Positions 1-7,349 of a DNA stretch of 25,149 bases are shown here, one piece after another; the first letter of the stretch is position 1; each line of letters starts with the position of its first letter. The notes beneath the pieces were generated by a model. That model did not search any database. It was not told the DNA's origin and was given only the letters and a program-made list of their open reading frames with translations. Source of the DNA: Opitutales bacterium (lineage in GTDB: Bacteria; Verrucomicrobiota; Verrucomicrobiia; Opitutales; T3Sed10-336); NCBI GenBank assembly GCA_007132315.1, contig SLOW01000340.1:1-25149 (forward strand). The letters run 5' to 3'. Made by a program: the position numbers and the translations under genes.

Positions 1-255
1 AACCTGAATACGGACATCATCGACGAGGTACTTCAGGTTTCCAACGACAACGCCCTGGAAACCGCGCGGGAACTGGCGCTGTCGGACGGAATCCTCGGAG
101 GCATTTCGACCGGCGCGAACGTGTGGGCCGCCCTTCAGGTGGCGCGGCGGCCGGAAATGGCCGGGAAAAAGATCGTCACCGTCGCGTGCAGCTTCGGCGA
201 ACGGTACCTGAGCACGCTGCTGGCCGAAAAGGCCCGGCAGGAAGTGACGATTTGA
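1..255 (+). CDS. cysK: Cysteine synthase (O-acetylserine sulfhydrylase), C-terminal 84 residues
   Basis: This is the 3' end of a gene that begins before the window. The reading frame is open from base 1 to a TGA at 253-255. The visible part contains GGISTGANVWAALQVA, which matches the GISSGA-type loop that holds the PLP phosphate in the CysK/CysM family, and a closing SFGERYLST, the usual CysK C-terminal signature. The family makes L-cysteine from O-acetylserine and sulfide in the cytoplasm, with PLP bound to a lysine that lies upstream of the window. The gene is followed directly by a strong hairpin with a T-rich tail. CysM or a cystathionine beta-synthase-like paralogue cannot be fully excluded from this fragment, but SFGERYLST favours CysK. 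Confidence 0.88.
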   Translation, partial: NLNTDIIDEVLQVSNDNALETARELALSDGILGGISTGANVWAALQVARRPEMAGKKIVTVACSFGERYLSTLLAEKARQEVTI

Positions 256-322
256 GCCGGTCGGCGGCTGCCACGCTGCCCGGACGGCAACGCGAACGAC
301 GCGGTAAAATATGGCTCGAAAG

Positions 323-359
323 CCCCTTTCCGGTCGGTCGGAGAGGGGGGGTCTGTTTT
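323..359 (+). terminator. Intrinsic terminator after cysK, possibly bidirectional
   Basis: Ten paired bases, CCCCTTTCCG (323-332) with CGGAGAGGGG (339-348), enclose a 6-base loop and are followed by GGGTCTGTTTT. One pair is a G-T wobble. It lies 68 bases after the cysK stop. It also lies just beyond the stop of the ABC-F gene on the other strand, so it may serve both, although the T-run on the minus side is weak. Confidence 0.7.
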
Positions 360-2323
360 CACGTCGCGGATTCCCGCTCGCTGCGGGCGATTTCATCGGC
401 CAGGGCCGTCCATTCGGTGTAGGCTTCTTCCAGTTCATGTTTGAGGGATTCGTATTCCTTGACGGTGACACGGGCGTCTTCGGCTTTTTCGTAGAGATCG
501 GGATTCGCCAGCTTCGCTTCCAGCGTTGCGCGCCGCTCTTCCGCTTCGTGGATTCGCCGTTCGAGAGCCGCTTCACGTTCTCTCAGGGGGTTCAGGCGCC
601 GGGCCAGGTCCCGGCGCCGTTCCGCCTCGCGCCGCCGGCGTTCACGAGGGGCGAGGTTGTCGTGGGCCGCGGGAATGGACCCGCGACCGGTATTCTTCGG
701 CGTCTCTTCGGCGGCCTTTTCGTCTTCGCGGAGGCGGAGGTAATCGGCCATGTTCCCGGGCAGGGTGCGCAGGCCGGAATGACTGACCTCCAGGACTTTG
801 GTGATCAGGGGATTGAGGAAATCGCGGTCGTGCGAGACGATGATGTAGGTGCCGGCGAAGGCCAGGAGCGCTTGCTGAAGGACGCGCTTCGACTGCATGT
901 CAAGGTGGTTGGTGGGCTCGTCCAGGATGAGAAAGTTGCTAGTCTTCAAAAGCATGCGCACTAGAGCCAGGCGACTGCGTTCGCCGCCTGAGAGGACGGA
1001 CACCGGCTTGAAGACGTCGTCGCCGCGAAAGAGAAAGGCGCCCAGGAGCGTTCGGATTCGCGTTTCGTTCTGATCTGGCGCCTGTTCCTGCGCCGACGTG
1101 AACACCGTTTGCCGCGGATCGAGCTCCTGCGCCTGGTGCTGGGCGAAGTGAGCCAGGAGGACGTTGTACCCTTCGCTGCGGTCTCCCGAGCTGAGCGGTT
1201 CGGAGCCGGCGAGGACCCGGGCCAGCGTGGATTTGCCGGCGCCGTTCACGCCCACCACCGCGATGCGGTTGCCGCGCTCGACGCGCAGATCGAGGTCGCT
1301 CAGCACGGTCAGGTCGCCGTAACGCTTGGTCGCGCCCTGCAACTCGAGGACGATGCGACCGCTGCGGGGCGGTGGCGGGAAGGTGAAGGAAATGTGTGAT
1401 TTTTCCTCTTCCAATTCGATGCGTTCGACCTTTTCCATCTGCTTGATCCGGCTTTGCACCTGGGCGGCTTTGGTGGCTTTCGCCCGGAAGCGGTCGATGA
1501 AGCGCTGGGTCTGGTCGAGTTTCTTTTGCTGATTGGCCTGAGCCTGTTTCAGAACGGCCTTGCGGTGGACGCTCTCCTTTTCGAAAAAGGTGAAATTGCC
1601 GGCGTAATCCTCGAGTTTGCCCAGGGAAAGAGCCAGGGTGCGGTTGCAGAGCGTGTCCAGGAAGGCCCGGTCGTGCGACACCAGGATCAGGGCGCCGTCG
1701 TATCCACCGAGGTAGGACTCCAGCCATTGCTGGGACTCGATGTCGAGGTGGTTGGTCGGCTCGTCGAGTAACAGCAGCGACGGTTCGCAGAGCAGGAGCT
1801 TGGCCATCGCCAGGCGCATTTGCCAGCCGCCGCTGAATTCCTCGGTGGGGCGTTCCAGATCCGAGGTTTCGAAACCGAGTCCGAGCAGGACGCTCTCGAT
1901 CTTCGATTTCATCCGGAAGGCGTCGAGTTCCTCCAGCCGGTGCTGCAGCTCACCCTCGATCTGCAATCGTTCGGCCAGGCGCGGGTCGTTCTCGTCCAAA
2001 GACTCGCATTCCCGGCGCACGGCCTCGAGCCGGCTTTGGACGTCCAGGACCTCCTCAAAGGCCGTCTCCGCTTCCGCGTAGAGGGTTTTGCCGACGGCGG
2101 CGAGGCCGTCCTGGGGCAGGTACCCGACGGTGACGTAGTTCGCGCGGACAATCTCGCCCCGGTCCGGTCCGGTCAGTCCGGCAATGATCTTGAGCAGTGT
2201 TGTTTTTCCCGTGCCGTTCGAGCCCACCAGACCGATTCGGTCGCGAGGATTGATCGTGGCGGACACCTCGTCGAAGAGCTTTCGCCCGCCGTATTGCAAG
2301 CCAACGTTTTCCAGGGAGAGCAT
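359..2323 (-). CDS. ABC-F family ATPase (Uup/YheS/EttA-like), ribosome-associated
   Basis: This 654-residue protein has two ABC ATPase domains and no membrane segments, the hallmark of the ABC-F family. The first domain has Walker A GSNGTGKTT (residues 34-42), an FSGGWQMR signature and LLLLDEPTNHLD. The second has GVNGAGKST, LSGGERSR and FLILDEPTNHLD. Between them lies the charged, helical linker expected in ABC-F proteins, which inserts towards the ribosomal E-site. After the second domain, roughly from residue 560 on, is a long Arg/Glu-rich coiled-coil tail like those of Uup and YheS. Known members act on translating ribosomes rather than in transport, and a few give antibiotic resistance. 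Nothing here points to resistance. The ATG at 2323 starts directly with MLSLENVGLQYGG, the normal N-terminus. It is divergent from the exported protein at 2433. Confidence 0.92.
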   Translation of the reverse strand: MLSLENVGLQYGGRKLFDEVSATINPRDRIGLVGSNGTGKTTLLKIIAGLTGPDRGEIVRANYVTVGYLPQDGLAAVGKTLYAEAETAFEEVLDVQSRLEAVRRECESLDENDPRLAERLQIEGELQHRLEELDAFRMKSKIESVLLGLGFETSDLERPTEEFSGGWQMRLAMAKLLLCEPSLLLLDEPTNHLDIESQQWLESYLGGYDGALILVSHDRAFLDTLCNRTLALSLGKLEDYAGNFTFFEKESVHRKAVLKQAQANQQKKLDQTQRFIDRFRAKATKAAQVQSRIKQMEKVERIELEEEKSHISFTFPPPPRSGRIVLELQGATKRYGDLTVLSDLDLRVERGNRIAVVGVNGAGKSTLARVLAGSEPLSSGDRSEGYNVLLAHFAQHQAQELDPRQTVFTSAQEQAPDQNETRIRTLLGAFLFRGDDVFKPVSVLSGGERSRLALVRMLLKTSNFLILDEPTNHLDMQSKRVLQQALLAFAGTYIIVSHDRDFLNPLITKVLEVSHSGLRTLPGNMADYLRLREDEKAAEETPKNTGRGSIPAAHDNLAPRERRRREAERRRDLARRLNPLREREAALERRIHEAEERRATLEAKLANPDLYEKAEDARVTVKEYESLKHELEEAYTEWTALADEIARSERESAT

Positions 2324-2380
2324 GGTCCCATTTTCCGGACGCCGGCGGGAAAAGCTCCAGCAAATTCAAGGAGAATTGTT

Positions 2381-2409
2381 TTGGCATCGGAAGCCGGAAT
2401 GGCTAATAG
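2381..2409 (+). promoter_or_regulatory. Candidate sigma-70-type promoter for the exported protein
   Basis: TTGGCA (2381-2386) and TAATAG (2404-2409) are 17 bases apart in the 109-base gap between two divergent genes, and would start transcription about 17 bases before the ATG at 2433. The -35 element is good and the -10 element is poor, so this is only a candidate. Confidence 0.25.
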
Positions 2410-2432
2410 TTCGAGAAAACACATCCCTGCTC

Positions 2433-4085
2433 ATGAAACGATATATCCGCTTTTCTCTGCCGTTTGCCGTCATGGCAGCCGCCCTGATCGCGCTTTCTCC
2501 GCGGGCCGCGGCCTCCGAAGCCGCCTCCGGCGATTTGCCCGGCGATGTCGTCGTCGCCGTCAAGACCGCTTCGCTGAAGGAGCTGGCTGATGACATCGTT
2601 TCGGTGGCCCGGCGGGTGGCTCCGGGGCCGCAGGTGGAGGCGATGCCGTTCATGCTGGGCGCGATGCTGGGCGACCCCATGCTGGAAGGGGTTGAAGCCG
2701 GCCGCAATATTGGGGCCGCGCTGATGGAGGTCAGTGTGGATCCGGAGGCGGGCGAGTTCGACCTGCAACCGGTGGTCTTTGCCCGACTCACGCCGGAGAG
2801 TCCGTATCGGGAGACGCTGCGGGCGCAGGGGATGGAAGTCCTGGATTTCGAGGGTTGGACGTTTGCGGCGCCACAGGGGTTTTCGCTGGAGGGGTTGGGC
2901 GAGAGACGGAGCGACCTGATCGAGTGGGTGGAGCTTCCGAGGCGGCACGATATCGAACTCTATCTGAACGCGCCGGCGATCGGGCGTTACATTGAAGTCG
3001 CGGAGCCCATGGTGCGCGAGGAACTGGCCGGAACGGAGGCGGCGGAATACAAGGAGGTCATTCCTTCTCTGATGCGAACGATCACCGGCGAACTGAGGAT
3101 CATGAATTCCGCCGGGTTGGCGTTGGATCTGAGTGAGGAAAGCATCACACAACACGCACACCTGCTGGTCGACAGCGACACCGCTCTGGGCCGATTCCTG
3201 TCGGCCGATCATCGCCCGTCGTTCGAGCCGGCCCGTTGGGTGGACGGTGCCGCTCCGCTGGTTTATCTGAACCGGACGAATCTCGACGCCGCTCGGGATT
3301 ACGTGGACTATTTCCTCACGAAAGCCGAAGCCGGCGGTGGGAAAGTGATGGCTGAGATCGGCGTCATGGTGCGCGAATTGGTCGCGCTGTCGGCCGGCCA
3401 CAGCGACGGAAGCAACGCGGGTTTCCTGCGTATGGCGGGTTTTGAGGCGGAGATTCTCCAGGTTTATGATCTCCGGGGAGAGGAGGAGGAGCTGCGCCGA
3501 TCTCTGGAGAAGACGCTGGCGCTGATGGAGCATCCGGTCATTTCCAAGATCACGGCTGGATTCGCTCCCGTGCAGACCCGGACGGAGCTGGAGGTCGGCG
3601 AACGGACGATCAACGACCTGCCGGTTCTGACGATGCGTACCGGATTGGCCGAGGAGAGTGAAGGCGACGCGTTTTTCCGGGATGCGTTCGAGCAGGAGAT
3701 GTTTTACGTCAAAGTGGGCAACTTTGTGGTTGCCGCGGACCGGTTCGAGAATCTCGAGAACGCGGTTAGGGCGGTGGCTTCGGGCGAGTCCCCGACACCC
3801 AGCGCCGCGGACCTGCTGGACCCCGAATCCGATGCCGCCGGACAAGTCCGTTTGGACGCGGCCGCGCTCGTTTCCGCTTTCAGCGGCTTTATCGCTCCGG
3901 GTCTCGAGATCGCAGCCGATCTGCCTCCCGCTCTTGGAGAGTTGCGGATTGAGGACAGTGCGCTGCGTTGGCGGTTTGATATTCCGGTCGCTCTGGTGGC
4001 GGGTCTGTATCGTGAGATTCAGGCCCACGCGGAAGAGGCCGGCGAGGATTTTCAGTTGGAGAACGGATACAAAGTCGAGGAATGA
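2433..4085 (+). CDS. Exported protein of unknown function (550 residues)
   Basis: I do not recognise this family. The frame stays open upstream of 2433, but the ATG at 2433 gives a clear Sec signal peptide: MKRYIRF, a hydrophobic run to about residue 20, then an SPRAAAS-type cleavage region. No good ribosome binding site is visible. The mature protein is about 525 residues, acidic, with many alternating hydrophobic/charged stretches and no further membrane helix, so it is probably periplasmic. The phrase FYVKVGNFVVAADRFENLENAV near residues 425-445 resembles the repeated barrel-like modules of other large bacterial periplasmic proteins (DUF3352-like), but this is a weak impression. The next gene, a DUF309 protein, begins 4 bases after the stop, so the two are probably co-transcribed. 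Confidence 0.75.
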   Translation: MKRYIRFSLPFAVMAAALIALSPRAAASEAASGDLPGDVVVAVKTASLKELADDIVSVARRVAPGPQVEAMPFMLGAMLGDPMLEGVEAGRNIGAALMEVSVDPEAGEFDLQPVVFARLTPESPYRETLRAQGMEVLDFEGWTFAAPQGFSLEGLGERRSDLIEWVELPRRHDIELYLNAPAIGRYIEVAEPMVREELAGTEAAEYKEVIPSLMRTITGELRIMNSAGLALDLSEESITQHAHLLVDSDTALGRFLSADHRPSFEPARWVDGAAPLVYLNRTNLDAARDYVDYFLTKAEAGGGKVMAEIGVMVRELVALSAGHSDGSNAGFLRMAGFEAEILQVYDLRGEEEELRRSLEKTLALMEHPVISKITAGFAPVQTRTELEVGERTINDLPVLTMRTGLAEESEGDAFFRDAFEQEMFYVKVGNFVVAADRFENLENAVRAVASGESPTPSAADLLDPESDAAGQVRLDAAALVSAFSGFIAPGLEIAADLPPALGELRIEDSALRWRFDIPVALVAGLYREIQAHAEEAGEDFQLENGYKVEE

Positions 4086-4089
4086 GCCC

Positions 4090-4461
4090 ATGCCCACCGG
4101 CGACCGGGCGCGATTTCTCGAGGGCGTGGCGTTGTTTAACGCCGGCCGCTTCTGGCATGCCCACGAGGCGTGGGAGGACGTCTGGAAGGAGAACCCGGGC
4201 GGTGACGCCCTCTTTTTCAAGGGTCTGATCCAGGCTGCTGCTGCTTTTCATCAGCTGACGAACGGAAAGGAGCGCGGTACGATCATCCACCTGCGGCGTG
4301 CCACCCGCAAACTGACGCCCTACGTGCCGTGTCGCCACGGGGTAAATACGCAACGCCTGCTCGAAGAGCTGGCGGTTTGGGAACGGGCGATGGTTGAACA
4401 GTGGCCGGTTGAGCAACGGCCTCCCGTTCCGCAGGTGGAATTTGGGGAAACAAAAGCGTAA
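4090..4461 (+). CDS. DUF309 family protein
   Basis: This small 123-residue protein carries the DUF309 core: F-N-x-G-R-F-W-H-A-H-E-A-W-E (residues 16-29), followed by GLIQAAAAFHQL and a helix running to the C-terminus. The family is widespread in bacteria and plastids. It is all-helical, with conserved His and Glu residues (here H23, H25, E26) that could bind a metal, and it has no established function. I chose the ATG at 4090, 4 bases after the upstream stop, because it leaves a normal-length N-terminus. The tight spacing suggests translational coupling with the exported protein before it. A convergent hairpin separates it from the lipoprotein on the other strand. Confidence 0.85.
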   Translation: MPTGDRARFLEGVALFNAGRFWHAHEAWEDVWKENPGGDALFFKGLIQAAAAFHQLTNGKERGTIIHLRRATRKLTPYVPCRHGVNTQRLLEELAVWERAMVEQWPVEQRPPVPQVEFGETKA

Positions 4462-4462
4462 C

Positions 4463-4500
4463 AGCCCGCCGGTAAAGGCGGTCGAGCCGGCGGCGCTTTA
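4463..4500. terminator. Convergent hairpin between the DUF309 and Pal-like genes
   Basis: GCCGG-type arms 4466-4472 and 4487-4493 pair perfectly over 7 bases. With one bulged C the stem extends outward to A4463-T4497. On the plus strand CTTTA follows. On the minus strand the hairpin begins right at the TAA of the Pal-like gene. It sits exactly in the 36-base gap between two converging genes, as a shared terminator would, but the T-tracts are short. Confidence 0.45.
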
Positions 4501-5124
4501 CTGGAGGATCACAAATTCGACGCGACGGTCGCGCGCCATCTCCTCTTCGGAACCGCCCGCCGTGGCTTCGAGATCTCCCATGGAAAGAACTTCGATGCGA
4601 CCTCGGGAAATACCGAGATCCTGGAGGTACTCGCGCACACTGGTCGCGCGACGGTCTCCCAGCCCGAGGTTGTATTCGGTGGTGCCGCGCCAGTCGCAGT
4701 GGCCTTCGAGCAGAATATCATGGTCTGGATTGTCCCGAAGATGGTCCGCCACCTCCTCGATCTTGGCACGCTCACCCGAACGGATGTTTGAGCGGTCGAA
4801 TTCAAAATAAACTGACTCGAACATGTCCCGGACCTGTTCGCCTTCACCGAAAGGTTGGCGCTCTTCCAGGACGGGGCTGGGATCGAGGACGAAGTCGTCC
4901 AGAAACTGGGTCCCGGGGCCTTCGTCAGGATCGAGGCGGTCACCGGCGTCGGGGCGCACGGTCGCATCCCCGGCATAGCCGGATCGATAGTCCTCGTCGC
5001 CCATCATGGTCTGATCCGGACTGGGGCGCGGGCGCTCCTGGCAGGCGGAAAGTGCGAGGATGAGGAGGGTGCCGGCTAGGCAAAGGGAAAGTTGTTTGAG
5101 TGACTTCATGGATGCGAACCGCAT
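4498..5124 (-). CDS. pal: Peptidoglycan-associated (Pal/OmpA-type) outer-membrane lipoprotein
   Basis: The 208-residue product has a lipoprotein signal ending in the lipobox LSAC, with Cys28 as the predicted lipid anchor. An acidic, Pro-rich linker of about 60 residues follows. The C-terminal OmpA-like domain begins near VYFEFDRSNIRSGE. It contains LEGHCDWRGTTEYNLGLGDRRA, the region that in Pal holds meso-diaminopimelate through a conserved Asp and Arg, and ends in RDRRVEFVIL. The family links the outer membrane to peptidoglycan. I start at the ATG at 5124 because AAGGA lies 6 bases before it. The internal ATG at 5109 is an alternative. No tolB or other Tol gene is nearby, so this may be a Pal paralogue rather than the Tol-Pal member. 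Confidence 0.85.
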   Translation of the reverse strand: MRFASMKSLKQLSLCLAGTLLILALSACQERPRPSPDQTMMGDEDYRSGYAGDATVRPDAGDRLDPDEGPGTQFLDDFVLDPSPVLEERQPFGEGEQVRDMFESVYFEFDRSNIRSGERAKIEEVADHLRDNPDHDILLEGHCDWRGTTEYNLGLGDRRATSVREYLQDLGISRGRIEVLSMGDLEATAGGSEEEMARDRRVEFVILQ

Positions 5125-5268
5125 TCTGTTTCCTTGAACGGCAAACTCTGAAGCACGTGGAAAAGGAGCGCAAGAGAAATTCCGAAATCGGTGAGCGAAA
5201 GCTGCGATTTGCGGTGGGCTTGCGGTTCGGGGACCGTGATGCCATGTTTGTCCCTTTTCTGGACGATG

Positions 5269-6150
5269 ATGCTGCGAAATGACGAATACCATTCACCTGG
5301 AACCGTTTTCCTCACGGATAACGGCTCGCTGCGTCCCGCGGCGACTCTCCGCCTCCGACGTCTGGCGGCCGCTTTGAGCCGGACAACGGGCCGTCGCGTG
5401 GAACCTGTTTCCCTGTTGCATTCGCACAAGGTTCCGGCGGAATACTTGGAGGGAAGGCCGGCCGAGATTCTTGAACCGGCGCTGCGTGAACGGGCGAAGC
5501 GAGGTGAGCGGAATTTCCTGGTGACACCCCTGTTTTTCGGGCTTAGCCGTGCACTTACCGATTACCTGCCCAAGCGGGTCGCTCATTTGCGGAACGAGTT
5601 CGGCGAGCTCAACGTGGATGTCGCGCCCCCGCTCGTCGATCCCGAACCTCCGGAAGATCTTCGGGTCGCCCGAATTCTGATTGATGGCGTTCTGGCGGTC
5701 CGGGAGACCGGCGAACGGCAGGCGGTCATTCTGGTCGACCACGGCAGTCCGGAACCGAAAGTCACTGCGGTGCGGAACCTGGTGGCGAGTCGGTTGCGCG
5801 AAGGGCTGGGAAATCGCGTGGAGCGAGTGGAGGCGGCGTCCATGGAGCGCAGGGAAGGACCGGAATACGCCTTCAACGAACCCCTATTGGAGAATTTGCT
5901 GGGCCGCCCGGGATTCGATCGGGGCCGGGTCATCGTTGCGATGATGTTTCTTCTGCCTGGACGCCACGCAGGACCCGACGGAGATGTCGCACGTATTTGC
6001 CGGCGGGCCGAGGCGGCCCATCCGGGACTGGAAACGGTGATGACGTCACTCGTGGGAGAACACGAGGGATTGCTGGAAATACTGGCGGATCGGGTGAGGT
6101 CTCCGGATCGCGAACCTCCGAGAGAGCCTGCACGGCGGTTCATCGTTTGA
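5269..6150 (+). CDS. CbiX-like (sirohydrochlorin chelatase superfamily) two-domain protein
   Basis: The 293-residue protein is built from two CbiX-like halves. The second half has ILVDHGSPEP with His158 and FLLPGRHAGPDGD with His233, the two histidines that hold the incoming metal in CbiX chelatases. The first half keeps the layout (FLTDNGSL near residue 15 and LVTPLFFGLSRALTDYLP near 84-101) but has lost both histidines. The family inserts Co, Ni or Fe into sirohydrochlorin for cobalamin, F430 or siroheme. No other tetrapyrrole gene is in the window, so the substrate is open. I start at the ATG at 5269 because GGA lies 5 bases before it. ATGs at 5266 and 5239 are in frame. It is divergent from the Pal-like gene. 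Confidence 0.72.
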   Translation: MLRNDEYHSPGTVFLTDNGSLRPAATLRLRRLAAALSRTTGRRVEPVSLLHSHKVPAEYLEGRPAEILEPALRERAKRGERNFLVTPLFFGLSRALTDYLPKRVAHLRNEFGELNVDVAPPLVDPEPPEDLRVARILIDGVLAVRETGERQAVILVDHGSPEPKVTAVRNLVASRLREGLGNRVERVEAASMERREGPEYAFNEPLLENLLGRPGFDRGRVIVAMMFLLPGRHAGPDGDVARICRRAEAAHPGLETVMTSLVGEHEGLLEILADRVRSPDREPPREPARRFIV

Positions 6151-6174
6151 GAAACCGAATCGAGACGGAGACCA

Positions 6175-6302
6175 CAGCTCTGCGGCCCTTGGAGGGCGGC
6201 GCTCCCGCCGCCGCCGGGTGGTGCCGGCCACCTGACGGCCTTGACCGAACTCCGCAATCCGGAACCCCAAGTCCGAAATCAGCGATCAGCAATCCGCACG
6301 CG
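6175..6302. repeat. GC-rich palindromes followed by degenerate short repeats
   Basis: The 159-base gap between two convergent genes holds two adjacent hairpins: GGCGGC (6195-6200) with GCCGCC (6207-6212), and GGTGG (6217-6221) with CCACC (6228-6232). Each has a 6-base loop. From about 6247 to 6295 a run of related short words follows (ctccgcaatccg, agtccgaaatcag, cagcaatccgc). It looks like a dispersed extragenic palindromic element plus decayed tandem repeats, and not like coding sequence. Only one copy is in the window, so a dispersed family is inferred. It may also help terminate transcription. Confidence 0.45.
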
Positions 6303-6309
6303 CCGATTC

Positions 6310-6807
6310 TCACTCCTGTTCGTCGTTTTCTTCATCCTCCAGGACGTACGCGTAACTGATGTCGGAAATGAACCGGTAATTGCCACGGTGCAGGTCGCCG
6401 TCGTCTTCGCTTTGGTCGAAGCGTTTCAGGTGGTCTTCGGAGACTTCGGGATCGTGGACGGCGATGGCCGAGCGAACGCCGTGCTGGTTGCGTATCCAAC
6501 GCCATTCGCCCCCGAACGGGGTGGGGGCGGCCCAGTCAAACCCCTCGAGAAAATCCTCGATTCCGTGGGGAGTGGCCCCGTCTTCTCTGAGTTCGGGGTA
6601 GCCTCCCCGTTCCACGGCGTGACGCGAAATGGCGTTGCTAATGTCCCGGATGTCTTTCAGGAAAGCCTGATTGCGCATGTTTTCATTCATGCGATCCGCG
6701 ATGGGGAAAGCCACGGCCGCCAGAAGTCCCAGAATGACAATGAGTGTTAAGATTTCGAGGATCGAGGACCCTCGGGTCTTCCGATAGCGGGTTAAGTGCG
6801 ACTGCAT
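6310..6807 (-). CDS. Type II secretion/type IV pilin-like pseudopilin
   Basis: The 165-residue product begins with a short basic leader, MQSHLTRYRKTRG, and then SSILEILTLIVILGLLAAVAFP. This is the class III (prepilin) signal: cleavage after Gly13 would leave a hydrophobic helix with glutamate at mature position 5. The rest is a small globular, acidic domain with GGYPE near the middle, common in GspG-like pseudopilins. A prepilin peptidase would cut and methylate it in the inner membrane. I start at the ATG at 6807 because it gives a normal leader. A GTG at 6855 would add 16 residues. No other secretion or pilus gene is in the window, so it is an orphan. It lies downstream of the phosphatase gene on the same strand. 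Confidence 0.8.
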   Translation of the reverse strand: MQSHLTRYRKTRGSSILEILTLIVILGLLAAVAFPIADRMNENMRNQAFLKDIRDISNAISRHAVERGGYPELREDGATPHGIEDFLEGFDWAAPTPFGGEWRWIRNQHGVRSAIAVHDPEVSEDHLKRFDQSEDDGDLHRGNYRFISDISYAYVLEDEENDEQE

Positions 6808-6863
6808 GATGAGAAGGGAGACGCTACCGGGAGCCCGTTGTTCCGTCAATACCACCGTCCGGC

Positions 6864-7343
6864 TCAGATTGCCCGCCGGAGAAACCGAATGATCGGCGGG
6901 ATCGCCTCAACCATGCTGTCGCGACATGCTTCATAGGAAGACAGGTCCGCTCCGAAGGGATCGGGGATTTCCCGTCCTTGTTCCTCGGGCAGGAATTCGC
7001 GCATCAGGTAAAGGTGTTCCGGTACTCCTTGAAAACGGCCGCGAATGATTTCGCGGTGGCCTTCCGTCATACAGAATACGGCCACAGCGTCGTTCATGAG
7101 TTCCTCCGTGACCGGCTTGGAGCGGTGGTCGTCGAGCGGAATGCCCACCTTTTCGAGGGCATTGACCGCATTCGGCGAGGCCGGGTCGCCGGTGTAGGCC
7201 GCAGCGCCGGCCGAATCTACTTTCAAAGCGTTCAAGGGGTCATCCTCGTTCTTGAGCGCGTGCGCTAACAGACGCTCGGCCATGGGGCTGCGGCAGATGT
7301 TCGCGGTGCAGACGAATAAAACTCTTCCGGGGGAGGTCGCCAT
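6864..7343 (-). CDS. Low-molecular-weight protein tyrosine phosphatase
   Basis: This 159-residue protein is of normal family length. The phosphate loop CTANICRSP (residues 12-20) has the C-X5-R-S pattern with Cys12 as nucleophile and Arg18 as phosphate binder. The general acid is Asp128 in IPDPFG near the C-terminus. The family removes phosphate from phosphotyrosine in the cytoplasm. Bacterial members often work with capsule tyrosine kinases, and arsenate reductases of the same fold exist but normally have additional paired cysteines that I do not see here. It begins 6 bases after the stop of the S41-like gene, so the two are almost certainly co-transcribed. Its in vivo substrate is unknown, and no kinase or polysaccharide gene is adjacent. 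Confidence 0.9.
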   Translation of the reverse strand: MATSPGRVLFVCTANICRSPMAERLLAHALKNEDDPLNALKVDSAGAAAYTGDPASPNAVNALEKVGIPLDDHRSKPVTEELMNDAVAVFCMTEGHREIIRGRFQGVPEHLYLMREFLPEEQGREIPDPFGADLSSYEACRDSMVEAIPPIIRFLRRAI

Positions 7344-7349
7344 AGGAGA

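Noticed and set aside
2403..4220. Long open frame on the minus strand opposite the exported protein
   Set aside because: It is a mirror of a high-GC gene: no signal, domain or ribosome binding site, while the plus strand has a clear signal peptide and protein-like composition.
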